Source: Roseateles_B flavus (GTDB taxonomy: Bacteria; Pseudomonadota; Gammaproteobacteria; Burkholderiales; Burkholderiaceae_C). Taken from it: a DNA stretch of 64,000 nt. Shown here in pieces: positions 1 to 7,701 of this stretch. Within the stretch, counting starts at the first letter, position 1. The number at the start of each line of letters is the position of its first letter. The position numbers and the translations under genes are program-made. The stretch covers positions 1,240,001-1,304,000 of the forward strand of contig NZ_JBDPZC010000001.1 in the NCBI RefSeq assembly GCF_039872765.1. The letters run 5' to 3'. A model generated the notes under the pieces. That model saw only the letters and a program-made list of their open reading frames with translations. It made no database searches and was not told where the DNA came from.

Positions 1-278
1 ACGACGATGGGCCGCTGCAGCAGCTGCGGATGGTGCAGCAGGGCGTCGAGCAGCTGCTCGTCACTGGCGTCGGCCAGGCCCAGCTCGGCGTAGAGCGCCT
101 CGCTGCTGCGCAGCAGCTCGCGCACAGGCAGGCCCAGCTGGCGCACCAGGGCTTTCAAGGTGCCCAGGTCGGGCGGCGTCTTCAGGTACTCGATGACTTC
201 AGGCGCCAGGCCGGCCTCCTGCAGCAGGGCCAGGGCCTCGCGGGACTTGGAACAGCGGGGGTTGTGGAAGATCTTCAT
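1..278 (-). CDS. arsC: Arsenate reductase (ArsC family), C-terminus cut by window edge
   Basis: The reverse strand from 278 reads MKIFHNPRCSKSREALAL, the N-terminus of glutaredoxin-linked ArsC/Spx-fold proteins, with the catalytic cysteine at residue 9 in HNPRCSKSR. Further on it has LRSSEALYAELGL and ends at the window edge in LLQRPIVV, the region of the ArsC family that carries the conserved RP(I/L) motif. About 92 residues of the usual 115 or so are present; the stop lies outside. The family reduces arsenate to arsenite with glutathione and glutaredoxin in the cytoplasm. No arsenic operon genes (arsR, arsB, acr3) are visible beside it, so this may be the housekeeping YfgD-like branch whose true substrate is less certain. 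It is divergent from the acyl-CoA synthetase gene at 416. Confidence 0.85.
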   Translation of the reverse strand, partial: MKIFHNPRCSKSREALALLQEAGLAPEVIEYLKTPPDLGTLKALVRQLGLPVRELLRSSEALYAELGLADASDEQLLDALLHHPQLLQRPIV

Positions 279-415
279 GATCGCAGGGCAGAAGCAAATG
301 CGGCCGGCGCAAAAGGCGCAGTGTAGAACCGGCGGGCTTGGTGGAATCCATGAGGAGCCCGCCGGGCCGGCTCGATAGCATGCGGCGCTTGACCTGCCGA
401 CGCAAGGAGGGCCCG

Positions 416-2149
416 ATGGCCCAGGATGCCCTCGCTGCCCCCGCCCCCCGCCCTGCGGACGGCCCGGGCGATCTCCACGCCGCCCTGCATGCCGGCTTCC
501 GCTGGCGGGTCCCGCCGGACTTCAGCCTGGCCGAGGCCTGCTGCGGCCGCTGGGCCCGGGACACACCCGAGGCCACCGCGGTGATCTTCGAGGACGAGGG
601 CGGCAGCCGCGCCAGCTACAGCTACGGCCAGCTGCAGCGGGCGGCGAACCGGCTGTCCAACGCACTCGCGCGCCGCGGCGTGCGGACGGGCGAGCGCGTG
701 GCCCTGATCCTGCCGCAGCGCTTCGAGACGGCCGTCGCCCACATCGCCATCAACCAGCTGGGCGCGGTGGCGGTGCCGCTGTCCATGCTCTTCGGCCCCG
801 ACGCCCTGCAGTACCGGCTGCAGGACAGCGGTGCCGTGCTGGCCATTGCCGAGGGCAGCGTGCTGCCCGCCTTGCGAGGCCTGCGCGACAGCTGCCCGGC
901 CCTGCGCGAGCTCATCGCCGTGGGCGAGGGCGCCGGCGCTGGAGAGAGCGCCTGGATGGACGCCCTGCAGTCCGAGGACGCCCGCTTCACGTCCGCCGCC
1001 GCCCACGCCGACGCGGCCGCCGTGCTGATCTACACCAGCGGCACCACCGGCCCGCCCAAAGGCGCGCTGATCCCGCAGCGGGCCCTGATCGGCAACTTGA
1101 GCGGCTTCGTGGCCAGCCAGAACTGGTTCGGCTTCGATCCCTTCGACGCCAGCCGCCCGAGCGGCGCGGTGTTCTGGTCCCCTGCCGATTGGGCCTGGAC
1201 CGGCGGCCTGATGGACGCCCTGCTGCCCACGCTCTACTTCGGCCGCCCCATCGTGGCTTTCCAGGGCCGCTTCTCGCCCCAGCGGGCCTTCGAGCTGATG
1301 CAGCGCCACGGCGTCACCCACAGCTTCCTCTTCCCCACGGCACTCAAGGCCATGATGAAGGCGGTGCCGGAGCCGCGCCGTCACTACCGGCTGCGCCTGG
1401 AGGCGGTGATGAGCGCCGGCGAGGCTGTGGGCGACGCCGTCTTCCGCTGGTGCCAGCAGGCCCTGGGCCTGACCGTCAACGAGATGTTCGGCCAGACCGA
1501 GATCAACTACGTGGTGGGCAACTGCAGCCGCCTCTGGCCGGCGCGGCCGGGCAGCATGGGCCGGGCCTATCCGGGCCACCGGGTGGCCGTGATCGACGAG
1601 GCAGGCAAGACCTGCCCCCCGGGCGCGCCCGGCGATGTGGCCGTGCACCGGCGCGACGTGCATGGGGATCCCGACCCGGTCTTCTTCCTGGGCTACTGGA
1701 ACCGGCCCGAGGCCACGGCGGCCAAGTTCACCGGGGATCCGGCCGACAGCTGGTGCCGCACGGGCGACACGGCCGTGATGGATGCCGATGGCTACCTCTG
1801 GTACCAGGGCCGCAGCGACGACCTCTTCAAGTCCGCCGGCTACCGCATCGGCCCCAGCGAGATCGAGAACTGCCTGGTCAAGCACCCGGCGGTGGCCAAT
1901 GCCGCCGTCGTGCCCAAACCCGATGCCGAGCGCGGCGCCCTGGTCAAGGCCTTCGTGGTGCTGGCGCCGGGCCATCAGGGCAGTGATGCGCTGGTCGAGG
2001 CGCTGCAGGCGCTGGTCAAGGGGCAGCTGGCGCCTTACGAGTACCCCAAGGAGATCGAGTTCATCGAGGCCCTGCCCATGACCACCACGGGCAAGGTGCA
2101 GCGCGCCGTGCTGCGCCAGCTGGAGGCGCAGCGCGCGGCAGGGGCCTGA
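416..2149 (+). CDS. AMP-forming acyl-CoA synthetase (ANL superfamily)
   Basis: Predicted 577-residue adenylate-forming ligase that activates a carboxylic acid with ATP and joins it to CoA. The start at 416 is chosen because AAGGAGG lies just upstream (404-410); an in-frame extension to 338 lacks this. Visible motifs are the P-loop YTSGTTGPPKGA (from residue 206), the adenine/AMP region MFGQTE (357-362), the hinge segment around WYQGRSDDLFKSAGYRIGP and the C-terminal catalytic lysine 560 in TTTGKVQR. The whole-protein look (ACSM/medium-chain type, related to acetyl-CoA synthetase) suggests a short to medium fatty or aromatic acid, but the substrate cannot be read from sequence. It stands alone, with the next gene convergent six bases after the stop. 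Confidence 0.9.
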   Translation: MAQDALAAPAPRPADGPGDLHAALHAGFRWRVPPDFSLAEACCGRWARDTPEATAVIFEDEGGSRASYSYGQLQRAANRLSNALARRGVRTGERVALILPQRFETAVAHIAINQLGAVAVPLSMLFGPDALQYRLQDSGAVLAIAEGSVLPALRGLRDSCPALRELIAVGEGAGAGESAWMDALQSEDARFTSAAAHADAAAVLIYTSGTTGPPKGALIPQRALIGNLSGFVASQNWFGFDPFDASRPSGAVFWSPADWAWTGGLMDALLPTLYFGRPIVAFQGRFSPQRAFELMQRHGVTHSFLFPTALKAMMKAVPEPRRHYRLRLEAVMSAGEAVGDAVFRWCQQALGLTVNEMFGQTEINYVVGNCSRLWPARPGSMGRAYPGHRVAVIDEAGKTCPPGAPGDVAVHRRDVHGDPDPVFFLGYWNRPEATAAKFTGDPADSWCRTGDTAVMDADGYLWYQGRSDDLFKSAGYRIGPSEIENCLVKHPAVANAAVVPKPDAERGALVKAFVVLAPGHQGSDALVEALQALVKGQLAPYEYPKEIEFIEALPMTTTGKVQRAVLRQLEAQRAAGA

Positions 2150-2155
2150 ACGACT

Positions 2156-2845
2156 TCAGCGCTCCCGCATGGACGCATGGGCGCCGTTGCGACCGCTGGG
2201 CTCGGGGGGCGGCGGCCCGGCGGGCGGCGGGTTGCCCTTGGCGCATTTGCCCGTGGCCTCGGCCAGCAGGTAGAAGGGCGCGCTGAGCAGACCCATGCCG
2301 CCGCCGGCGTACTGGCCCTTGGCGCAGTCGCCATGGCCGGCCTGCTGCATCTTGCGGCCCAGCTTGTCGCTGACGCTGACGCCCGTCTCCTGCTCCTGCG
2401 CCATCAGGTGCTTCTCGCCGTTGAGCGGCTCGCGGGCGGCCTGGCGCAGGGCCGAGCGGGTGGCGGCGCTGTCGATCAGGCGTTCCGGGCTGGCCGATGC
2501 GGCGGGCGTGGCAGGCAATGCCAGGCTCTGGGGCACCTCAGCGGCACGGGGCGCGGGCGCCTCGGGCTGGATGCCCGTGGCCGGCGCGGCGTCTGGCCTG
2601 GGCCTGGCCAGTGCTGGAGCGGCCGCTCGCCGGGCCGGCGCTGCGAGGGGCTGGAGGGCGGCCGGCGTGCGAGGGCGGCGCTCCTGCAGCAGCGTCACGG
2701 TGATGCGTTGGGCCTCGTGCGCCTGCGGGGCCGCTGGGTGGCGCAGGCCCGCGCGCAGACCGGCGAGCAGGAGCAGGTGCAGGACGATGACCAGCAGAGT
2801 CAGCTGCCATCTTCTGGGCGTGGCGGGGAGGGGGGCGTGGTCCAT
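2156..2845 (-). CDS. Hypothetical proline/alanine-rich inner-membrane protein with one N-terminal helix
   Basis: The 229-residue product starts at 2845 (MDHAPLPATPRR); longer in-frame forms run back into the XRE gene. A single hydrophobic helix at about residues 13-30 (LTLLVIVLHLLLLAGLRAG) follows an arginine pair, giving a type II topology like the N-terminus of TonB-family proteins. A long Pro/Ala-rich linker (about 40-125) follows, then a C-terminal region with two cysteines (GDCAKG and GKCAKG contexts) that could form a periplasmic disulfide. I do not recognise the family. It is the last gene of a minus-strand group with the XRE regulator and the DUF2975 protein, 26 bases downstream of the former, so it may be co-transcribed with them. 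Confidence 0.65.
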   Translation of the reverse strand: MDHAPLPATPRRWQLTLLVIVLHLLLLAGLRAGLRHPAAPQAHEAQRITVTLLQERRPRTPAALQPLAAPARRAAAPALARPRPDAAPATGIQPEAPAPRAAEVPQSLALPATPAASASPERLIDSAATRSALRQAAREPLNGEKHLMAQEQETGVSVSDKLGRKMQQAGHGDCAKGQYAGGGMGLLSAPFYLLAEATGKCAKGNPPPAGPPPPEPSGRNGAHASMRER

Positions 2846-2871
2846 CGGAGGCAGGAAATCAGGCAGGGCGC

Positions 2872-3117
2872 TCAGTCCTGCGCCTCGGGTTCGTCGGCGC
2901 CATCGGCCTCGGGACCGGGCTCGTAGGCCAGCAGCTCGCCGGGCTGGCATTGCAGCTCGCGGCAGATGCGGGCCAGGGTGTCGAAGCGCACGCCCTTGAC
3001 CTTGCCGGACTTCAGCAGCGAAAGATTGGCCTCTGTGATGCCTACCCGCTCCGCGAGCTCCTTGGAGCGCATCTTGCGGCGGGCCAGCATGAGGTCCAGG
3101 GTGACGACGATGGGCAT
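2872..3117 (-). CDS. Small XRE-family helix-turn-helix regulator (YozG-like)
   Basis: An 81-residue DNA-binding protein. It begins MPIVVTLDLMLARRKMRS and carries an XRE helix-turn-helix at residues 19-50 (ELAERVGITEANLSLLKSG), followed by the FDTLARICRELQCQPGEL segment typical of the YozG/Cro family, and an acidic tail. Its start codon shares one base with the stop of the DUF2975 gene upstream (TGATG), so the two are translated together. Family knowledge: small YozG-like regulators are repeatedly encoded next to DUF2975 membrane proteins, and the pair may form a membrane-linked regulatory module. The inverted repeat at 3700-3719 in front of the pair is a plausible operator. Confidence 0.85.
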   Translation of the reverse strand: MPIVVTLDLMLARRKMRSKELAERVGITEANLSLLKSGKVKGVRFDTLARICRELQCQPGELLAYEPGPEADGADEPEAQD

Positions 3118-3680
3118 CAGACGAACTCCGCGTTCTCCTGCGCCACCCGCACGGACTCGCGCATGATGCGCGCCATGGCCACCAGCACCAGGCCCAGCAT
3201 CAGCAGCGTGTAGTGGTCCGAGCTGATGCCCACCAGCAGCTGGCGCTGCCCTGGCGGGTTGTGCCAGCTCAGCGTCAGCACGGCCAGGGTGTGACTCAGC
3301 GGCCGGGCCGCTGCCAGCGCCAGCAGGCCCCAGCCCAGCCACTGCAGATGGCGCACCGAGGCCAGGTCGAACACGCGCCCCGCGGCGTAGTGACCGAACA
3401 GCCGCCACACATGCCATAGCAGCAGCAGGCCCGACACCAGGGGCAGGCTCAGAGACAGCCACAGCACGGCCAACGTCGGCCCGTCCGGCGTGCGGTAGGG
3501 CAGCTCGGGCACCACCTCGTGCAGGACGTACTGGATCATCAGCTCCGGGGCCCAGGCCAGCTGCACGGCGTACTGGGCCAGGCCGAAAGCGCCCAGCAGC
3601 GCGAGGATCTGCACGGCCCGTGCCAGGCCCTTGAGGGCGAAGGGCGAAGGCGGGGAAGGGCGGTGCGAGGCGGCCATCAT
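3117..3680 (-). CDS. DUF2975 family membrane protein
   Basis: A 187-residue integral membrane protein. The start at 3680 (MMAASHRPSPP) is preferred because longer frames run through the AT-rich promoter region and into the divergent ybaK. Four hydrophobic stretches are visible: about 17-40 (ILALLGAFGLAQYAVQLAW), 66-88 (LAVLWLSLSLPLVSGLLLLW), 112-132 (LGWGLLALAAARPLSHTLAV) and 149-170 (YTLLMLGLVLVAMARIM), the layout of DUF2975 proteins. The function of this family is unknown. The stop codon shares a base with the start of the small XRE regulator, so the two genes form a coupled pair. Confidence 0.8.
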   Translation of the reverse strand: MMAASHRPSPPSPFALKGLARAVQILALLGAFGLAQYAVQLAWAPELMIQYVLHEVVPELPYRTPDGPTLAVLWLSLSLPLVSGLLLLWHVWRLFGHYAAGRVFDLASVRHLQWLGWGLLALAAARPLSHTLAVLTLSWHNPPGQRQLLVGISSDHYTLLMLGLVLVAMARIMRESVRVAQENAEFV

Positions 3681-3699
3681 CAATTTCGAAGTCTGAGAA

Positions 3700-3719
3700 T
3701 TATTGTATGACAGCAATAA
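3700..3719. promoter_or_regulatory. AT-rich inverted repeat, candidate operator between DUF2975/XRE and ybaK
   Basis: TTATTG (3700-3705) and CAATAA (3714-3719) form 6-base arms around an 8-base spacer, in an AT-rich patch unlike the surrounding GC-rich DNA. It lies 20 bases upstream of the DUF2975 start and about 85 bases before ybaK. An autoregulatory site for the small XRE protein is an inference from position only. Confidence 0.4.
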
Positions 3720-3804
3720 ATTGATGTGCCAATGAAATTCGTCAGGGTGGGTTCGGCGGGCTGAGGCACACTGCGCTGCCTGCATTTCCCTTTGCTCCGC
3801 CTGC

Positions 3805-4299
3805 ATGTCCAAGAAGTCCGCCCATGTCAGCGAAACCCCGGCCACCCAAGTGCTGCGCCGGCACGGCATTGCCTTCACCGAGCATGTCTACGACTACGTC
3901 GAGCATGGCGGCACGGGCGAGTCTTCCCGCCAGCTGGGTGTGCCCGAGCATGAGGTGGTCAAGACCCTGGTGATGCAGGACGAGAAGGCCCAGCCCCTGA
4001 TCGTGCTGATGCATGGCGACCGCACGGTGAGCCTCAAGGAGCTGGCGCGGCAGATTCCCTGCAAGAAGGTCGAGCCCTGCAAGCCCGACGTCGCGCAGCG
4101 CCACAGCGGCTACATGGTCGGCGGCACTTCGCCCTTCGGCACGCGCAAGGAGATGCCGGTCTTCGTGGAGGCCAGCATCCTCGAGCTGGCGCGCATCTGC
4201 ATCAACGGCGGCCGGCGCGGCTACCTGGTGGGCATCGAGCCCCGGGTGATCACCGAGCTGCTGCAGGCCCGGCCGGTGCAGTGCGCCAGTGCAGAATAG
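3805..4299 (+). CDS. ybaK: Cys-tRNA(Pro)/Cys-tRNA(Cys) deacylase YbaK
   Basis: A 164-residue protein of the YbaK/EbsC editing-domain family, which hydrolyses cysteine mischarged on tRNA(Pro) in the cytoplasm. Family features include the N-terminal TPATQVLRRHGIAFTEHVYDY segment (split here by meaning, residues 11-31), the conserved lysine in VVKTLVMQ, and MVGGTSPFGTRKEMPVFVE in the C-terminal half, which is diagnostic for YbaK. Length agrees with the family (about 155-165). It heads a short run ybaK-plsY-RidA with a 6-base gap to plsY, so co-transcription is likely. No strong ribosome-binding site precedes the ATG. Confidence 0.93.
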   Translation: MSKKSAHVSETPATQVLRRHGIAFTEHVYDYVEHGGTGESSRQLGVPEHEVVKTLVMQDEKAQPLIVLMHGDRTVSLKELARQIPCKKVEPCKPDVAQRHSGYMVGGTSPFGTRKEMPVFVEASILELARICINGGRRGYLVGIEPRVITELLQARPVQCASAE

Positions 4300-4305
4300 C
4301 GGCCC

Positions 4306-5034
4306 ATGCAAGACCTCCTCTACCCTTTGCTGGCCGGCGTGGCCGGCTATCTGCTGGGCTCGCTCTCCTTCGCGGTGATTGTCAGCCGCGTGATGGGCCT
4401 GTCCGATCCACGCAGCTATGGCTCCGGCAACCCGGGCGCGACCAATGTGCTGCGCTCGGGCAACAAGAAGGCCGCCCTGCTGACCCTGCTCTTCGACGCG
4501 CTCAAGGGCTATGTGCCGGTGCTGCTGGTGCTGCTCTACGGCGAGCGCTTCGGCCTGGGCGAGGACAGCGCCGCCTTCGTGGGCCTGGCCGCCTTCCTGG
4601 GCCATCTGTGGCCGGTGTTCTTCAGGTTCGAGGGCGGCAAGGGCGTGGCCACGGCGGCCGGCGTGCTGCTGGCGATCAACCCGCTGCTGGGCGGCGCCAC
4701 CCTGCTGACCTGGCTGATCATTGCGTACTTCAGCCGCTATTCTTCGCTGGCCGCCATCGTGGCGGCGGTGTTCGCGCCCTTCTACCAGATGCTGATCTGG
4801 GGGGCCTCGCCCACGGTGCTGTACGTCGCGCTGATGGGCCTGCTGCTGGTGTGGCGCCATGAGGCCAACATCAGGAAGCTGCTGAACGGCACCGAAAGCA
4901 AGCTCGGCCAGAAGTCCGGCAGTGCCACGCCGCCTCAGGGCAGCAGCAAGAAGCATCCGCATGGCGAGGGCTACCAGGCTCGCGGCCATTCGCACCATCA
5001 CACGAAGAACCAAGCCAAGAAGAAGGGCAACTGA
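4306..5034 (+). CDS. plsY: Glycerol-3-phosphate acyltransferase PlsY with a basic, His-rich C-terminal tail
   Basis: This inner-membrane enzyme transfers the acyl group from acyl-phosphate to glycerol-3-phosphate, the first step of phospholipid synthesis. PlsY motifs are clear: SYGSGNPGATNVLR near residue 40, then FRFEGGKGVATAAG near residue 110, within several transmembrane helices (start, about 55-75, 80-100, 115-175). The protein is 242 residues; typical PlsY ends around 200-215. The last 35 residues or so are extra, hydrophilic and basic, with KKHPHGEGYQARGHSHHH followed by a lysine-rich end. The gene shares one base with the next start (TGATG). Confidence 0.93.
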   Translation: MQDLLYPLLAGVAGYLLGSLSFAVIVSRVMGLSDPRSYGSGNPGATNVLRSGNKKAALLTLLFDALKGYVPVLLVLLYGERFGLGEDSAAFVGLAAFLGHLWPVFFRFEGGKGVATAAGVLLAINPLLGGATLLTWLIIAYFSRYSSLAAIVAAVFAPFYQMLIWGASPTVLYVALMGLLLVWRHEANIRKLLNGTESKLGQKSGSATPPQGSSKKHPHGEGYQARGHSHHHTKNQAKKKGN

Positions 5035-5381
5035 TGACGATCCAACGCTTTGATGTCGGGCAGCGCATGTCCGAGATGGCCGTGCACAACGGCGTGGTCT
5101 ACCTGGCCGGCCAGGTGGCCTCGGACGCCAGCCTGGACATCACCGGCCAGACCGCCGACGTGCTGGCCCAGATCGACGCCCTGCTGGCCCGCGCCGGCAG
5201 CGACAAGACGAAGATCCTGCGCGCCCAGATCTACATCGCCGACGTCGCCGAGTTCGCCGGCATGAACGCCGCCTGGGACGCCTGGGTGCCGGCGGGCCAC
5301 ACGCCGCCGCGTGCCACCGTCGAGGCCAAGTTGGCCAAGCCGGAATGGAAGGTGGAGATCGTGGTCACCGCCGCGGTCTGA
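5034..5381 (+). CDS. RidA/YjgF/YER057c family protein
   Basis: A 115-residue protein of the RidA superfamily, small trimeric enzymes whose best-known members hydrolyse reactive enamine/imine intermediates from PLP enzymes. It shows the N-terminal VGQRMSEMAVHNGVVYLAGQ pattern, LDITGQTADVLAQIDALL and the C-terminal PPRATVEAKLAKPEWKVEIV, where the arginine is the conserved substrate-carboxylate binder in RidA. The subgroup (RidA proper versus Rid2-7) cannot be set by eye; the short N-terminus suggests a Rid4-7-type paralog. Its start overlaps the plsY stop by one base and a strong terminator follows at 5400. Confidence 0.88.
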   Translation: MTIQRFDVGQRMSEMAVHNGVVYLAGQVASDASLDITGQTADVLAQIDALLARAGSDKTKILRAQIYIADVAEFAGMNAAWDAWVPAGHTPPRATVEAKLAKPEWKVEIVVTAAV

Positions 5382-5399
5382 CCCTCGATCCCGCAAGGC

Positions 5400-5435
5400 A
5401 AAGGCCCCGTCCGGCAGGTCGCCGGCGGGGCCTTT
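5400..5435. terminator. Rho-independent terminator between convergent RidA and ODP genes
   Basis: A 15-base stem-loop, AAAGGCCCCGTCCGGC (5400-5415) pairing with GCCGGCGGGGCCTTT (5421-5435) around a short loop with one mismatch. It lies between two converging genes and can serve both strands. Confidence 0.85.
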
Positions 5436-5456
5436 GTCATTGGAGGGCGTGGGCGC

Positions 5457-6236
5457 TTACTCGGGGATCTGGTACTGCGCCGAGCCCATGAGGTCGATGC
5501 CGCACTGCAGGTTCTCGGCCCAGTCGATGAAGTCCTTCACCGCCGGGCCCGCCATGGGCGCGCCGTGCTGGGGCACGATCATCTTGATGTCCAGCTGGCG
5601 CACCATGCCGGCCCACAGGCGCATCACCTTGTTGCTGACCATGTAGCGGCGGTGGAAGCCTTCCATGCGCTTGAGATGGGGGCCCAGGTCGGTGACGGTC
5701 TTCTCGGGGTTCAGGTCGGCGCCGATGGACGCGCCCAGGTCGCCCGAGAAGAGGATGCGGCTCACCGGGTCGTAGAACTGGAAATTGCCCTCGGAATGCA
5801 GGAAGTGCGCGGGCAGGGCGATGAGGTCGAAGGCTGCGCCGCCCTCGCCCAGACGCAGGCGCTGGCCCGGGTCGGGGATGCCCGCGATGCGGCCCACGGT
5901 CTTGCCGGGCTTGCAGAAGTGCGGGGCGAAGCGCTCCCAGATGCGCGAGATGTAGACGGTGGCGTTGGTCGCCGTCATCCAGCGGTCCAGGGAGGCGATG
6001 ATGTCCGGGTCCGCATGCGAGGCCAGGATGGCGGCGAGCTTGTGCGGCGGGAAGTGCTGGGACATGCCCAGGTACAGCTCGTTGTAGGCGAGGTTGCCAC
6101 CCGGGTCGATGATGCAGCCCGTCCCCTTGTTGACGATCAGGAACTGGTTGGACTGGACGGCCTCGCCTTCCTCCTCGCTCAGCTTCGCGAACATCAGACA
6201 GACGTGATCGTCCTTGCGGAACAACTCGATGGCCAC
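5457..6236 (-). CDS. Stand-alone ODP-domain (flavodiiron-like) metallo-beta-lactamase fold protein
   Basis: A 259-residue MBL-fold protein resembling the oxygen/NO-reducing di-iron domain of flavodiiron proteins, without the flavodoxin domain. Candidate metal ligands can be read at the expected spacings: H74, D76 (glutamate in classical enzymes), D78, H147 in HFLHSEGN, D166 in FSGDLGAS and H224 in VPQHGAPM. The motif HADPD replaces the usual HxExDH. The family also includes sensory forms that bind di-iron for O2 or H2O2. With no rubredoxin or flavodoxin gene nearby, a sensor or an enzyme using an unlinked electron donor is equally possible. It faces the RidA gene across a shared terminator. 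Confidence 0.82.
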   Translation of the reverse strand: MAIELFRKDDHVCLMFAKLSEEEGEAVQSNQFLIVNKGTGCIIDPGGNLAYNELYLGMSQHFPPHKLAAILASHADPDIIASLDRWMTATNATVYISRIWERFAPHFCKPGKTVGRIAGIPDPGQRLRLGEGGAAFDLIALPAHFLHSEGNFQFYDPVSRILFSGDLGASIGADLNPEKTVTDLGPHLKRMEGFHRRYMVSNKVMRLWAGMVRQLDIKMIVPQHGAPMAGPAVKDFIDWAENLQCGIDLMGSAQYQIPE

Positions 6237-6342
6237 GGGCTCTCTCCCTGCATTGGATGAGCCCCTACTCTAGGTGGGGTGGTGTGCCCGCGGCTTGAGG
6301 CATCTCAAGACGGACGGTGAATTCTTGGCCTGGATCAAGAAA

Positions 6343-6369
6343 GGCCGGGCCCTTTTCACGGGTCCGGCC
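6343..6369 (-). terminator. Terminator hairpin downstream of the M56 peptidase gene
   Basis: GGCCGGGCCC (6343-6352) pairs with GGGTCCGGCC (6360-6369), one G-U wobble, 7-base loop. Read on the minus strand it is followed by TTTCTT, so it can end the blaI-M56-M56 transcript, whose last stop is at 6391. Confidence 0.7.
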
Positions 6370-6390
6370 GCGGACTTTTTGCAATGGGGC

Positions 6391-7701
6391 CTACAGGACG
6401 GCCGTCTTTGGGGCTGTGTCCCGGGTCGGGTCCCGCGCCGGATCCAGGGGCTGGGCCAGGAGGTCGATGCGCAGGGCGCGGCCCGCCTCGTTGACGTCCA
6501 CGCGGATGGGCTCGCCGGCCTTGAACTCCAGGCGGGGCTGGGCCACCAGGGTCAGGGGCTGGCCCTGCTCCAGCTTCAGCACCACGTGATAACGGTTGCC
6601 TGGCACGGCCTGGGTCGTGATGCCCAGGCGCAGGGGCCGGCCGGCCTGCGCGCCGTCCTCGCTGCGGATCTCGACGGCCGCGGCCTGGCCGTCCTGCACC
6701 ACCAGGCGGGGGCGGCCCAGCAGGGTCTCGCCCTCATGGATGCTGAGGTGCAGGTCGATGGGCTGTGTGGCGGGCTGACTGCCCTGGGCCTGGACGCCAT
6801 AGCCGAGGCCTGCCAGCAGCACGGCACACAGGCCCGCGCCGACGCGGGCACGCCAGCGGTGGGCCGCGTGCAGGGGGTGGGTCTTGAGCATCAGGATTCT
6901 CCTCTTGAGTGGATGGCAGTCTTGCCAGGAAGCGGCCAGCGCGGGCCAGGCCGCGTCGGCATCGGGGGCCTGCCCGGCCTTGAGCAGGGCGTGGGCGTAA
7001 TGCGCCAGGTCCTGGGCGCGGGCCTGCTGCAGCACGAGGGCGTCGCAGGCCAGCTCCTGGTCCTGCGCGAAGCGCCGCAGCGCCCACCAGGCCAGCGGGT
7101 TGAACCAATGCAGGCAGGCCAGCAGCCGGGCCAGCAAGGTCCAGGCGTTGTCGCCGCGGCTTGCATGGGCCGCCTCGTGGGCCAGCACCAGGGCCTGCTC
7201 GGCGGGCGTGAAGCGCTGCTCGAAATCAGCCGGCAGGACCAGACGCGGCCGCCACAGGCCGATCAGGGCCGGGCTGCAGCCGGCCTGGCTGCGCCAGGGC
7301 TGCTGGCGGCGGTCCAGCTGCTTCAGCACGCGGGCGTGGGCCCGCCCTTGCAGCAGCACCAGGGCCGAGACGCCCGCCAGCCAGCCCAGCACCAGCAGTG
7401 CCGGCCAGGCCCCGCCCTGCGCGGCGGCCGCGGGCGCCGCGCCCCAGGGCAGCAGGGCGTCCGGGGGGGCCAGGCGCAGCAGGGGCAGGGGCGGCAGGGC
7501 CGCCGGGGTGGGCAGCAGAAGCCCCAGCAGGCCCAGGGGCAGGGCGATCCAGGCGGCATGCACCGCCCGGGGACCCGCCGCCCGCATCAGCAGGGGGCGC
7601 AGCAACGTGAGCAGCAGCAGCGCGAGGCTCAGAAAGGCGGTGCAGCGCGCCAGGCCCTGCAGGACGGCCGCGGCGTCCAGCCCGTTCGGCAGTGGACTCA
7701 A
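6391..7701 (-). CDS. BlaR1/M56 family membrane metallopeptidase (second of a tandem pair), TTG start
   Basis: About 436 residues. The frame has no ATG near its proper N-terminus; a TTG at 7701 overlaps the TGA of the upstream M56 gene (TTGA) and follows GGGGAG, so I place the start there. Features: N-terminal helices (about 20-36, 47-62), a further helix near 98-115, the zinc-binding HEAAH (174-178) in VLAHEAAHASRGDN, HWFNPLAWWALRRFAQDQELACDA typical of M56 (residues 195-218), a C-terminal helix near 300 (AGLCAVLLAGLGYG) and a periplasmic tail of about 120 residues. M56 proteins such as BlaR1 and MecR1 sense an outside signal and cleave BlaI-type repressors. The C-terminal part here is not a penicillin-binding domain, so the signal is unknown. 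Confidence 0.82.
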   Translation of the reverse strand: MSPLPNGLDAAAVLQGLARCTAFLSLALLLLTLLRPLLMRAAGPRAVHAAWIALPLGLLGLLLPTPAALPPLPLLRLAPPDALLPWGAAPAAAAQGGAWPALLVLGWLAGVSALVLLQGRAHARVLKQLDRRQQPWRSQAGCSPALIGLWRPRLVLPADFEQRFTPAEQALVLAHEAAHASRGDNAWTLLARLLACLHWFNPLAWWALRRFAQDQELACDALVLQQARAQDLAHYAHALLKAGQAPDADAAWPALAASWQDCHPLKRRILMLKTHPLHAAHRWRARVGAGLCAVLLAGLGYGVQAQGSQPATQPIDLHLSIHEGETLLGRPRLVVQDGQAAAVEIRSEDGAQAGRPLRLGITTQAVPGNRYHVVLKLEQGQPLTLVAQPRLEFKAGEPIRVDVNEAGRALRIDLLAQPLDPARDPTRDTAPKTAVL

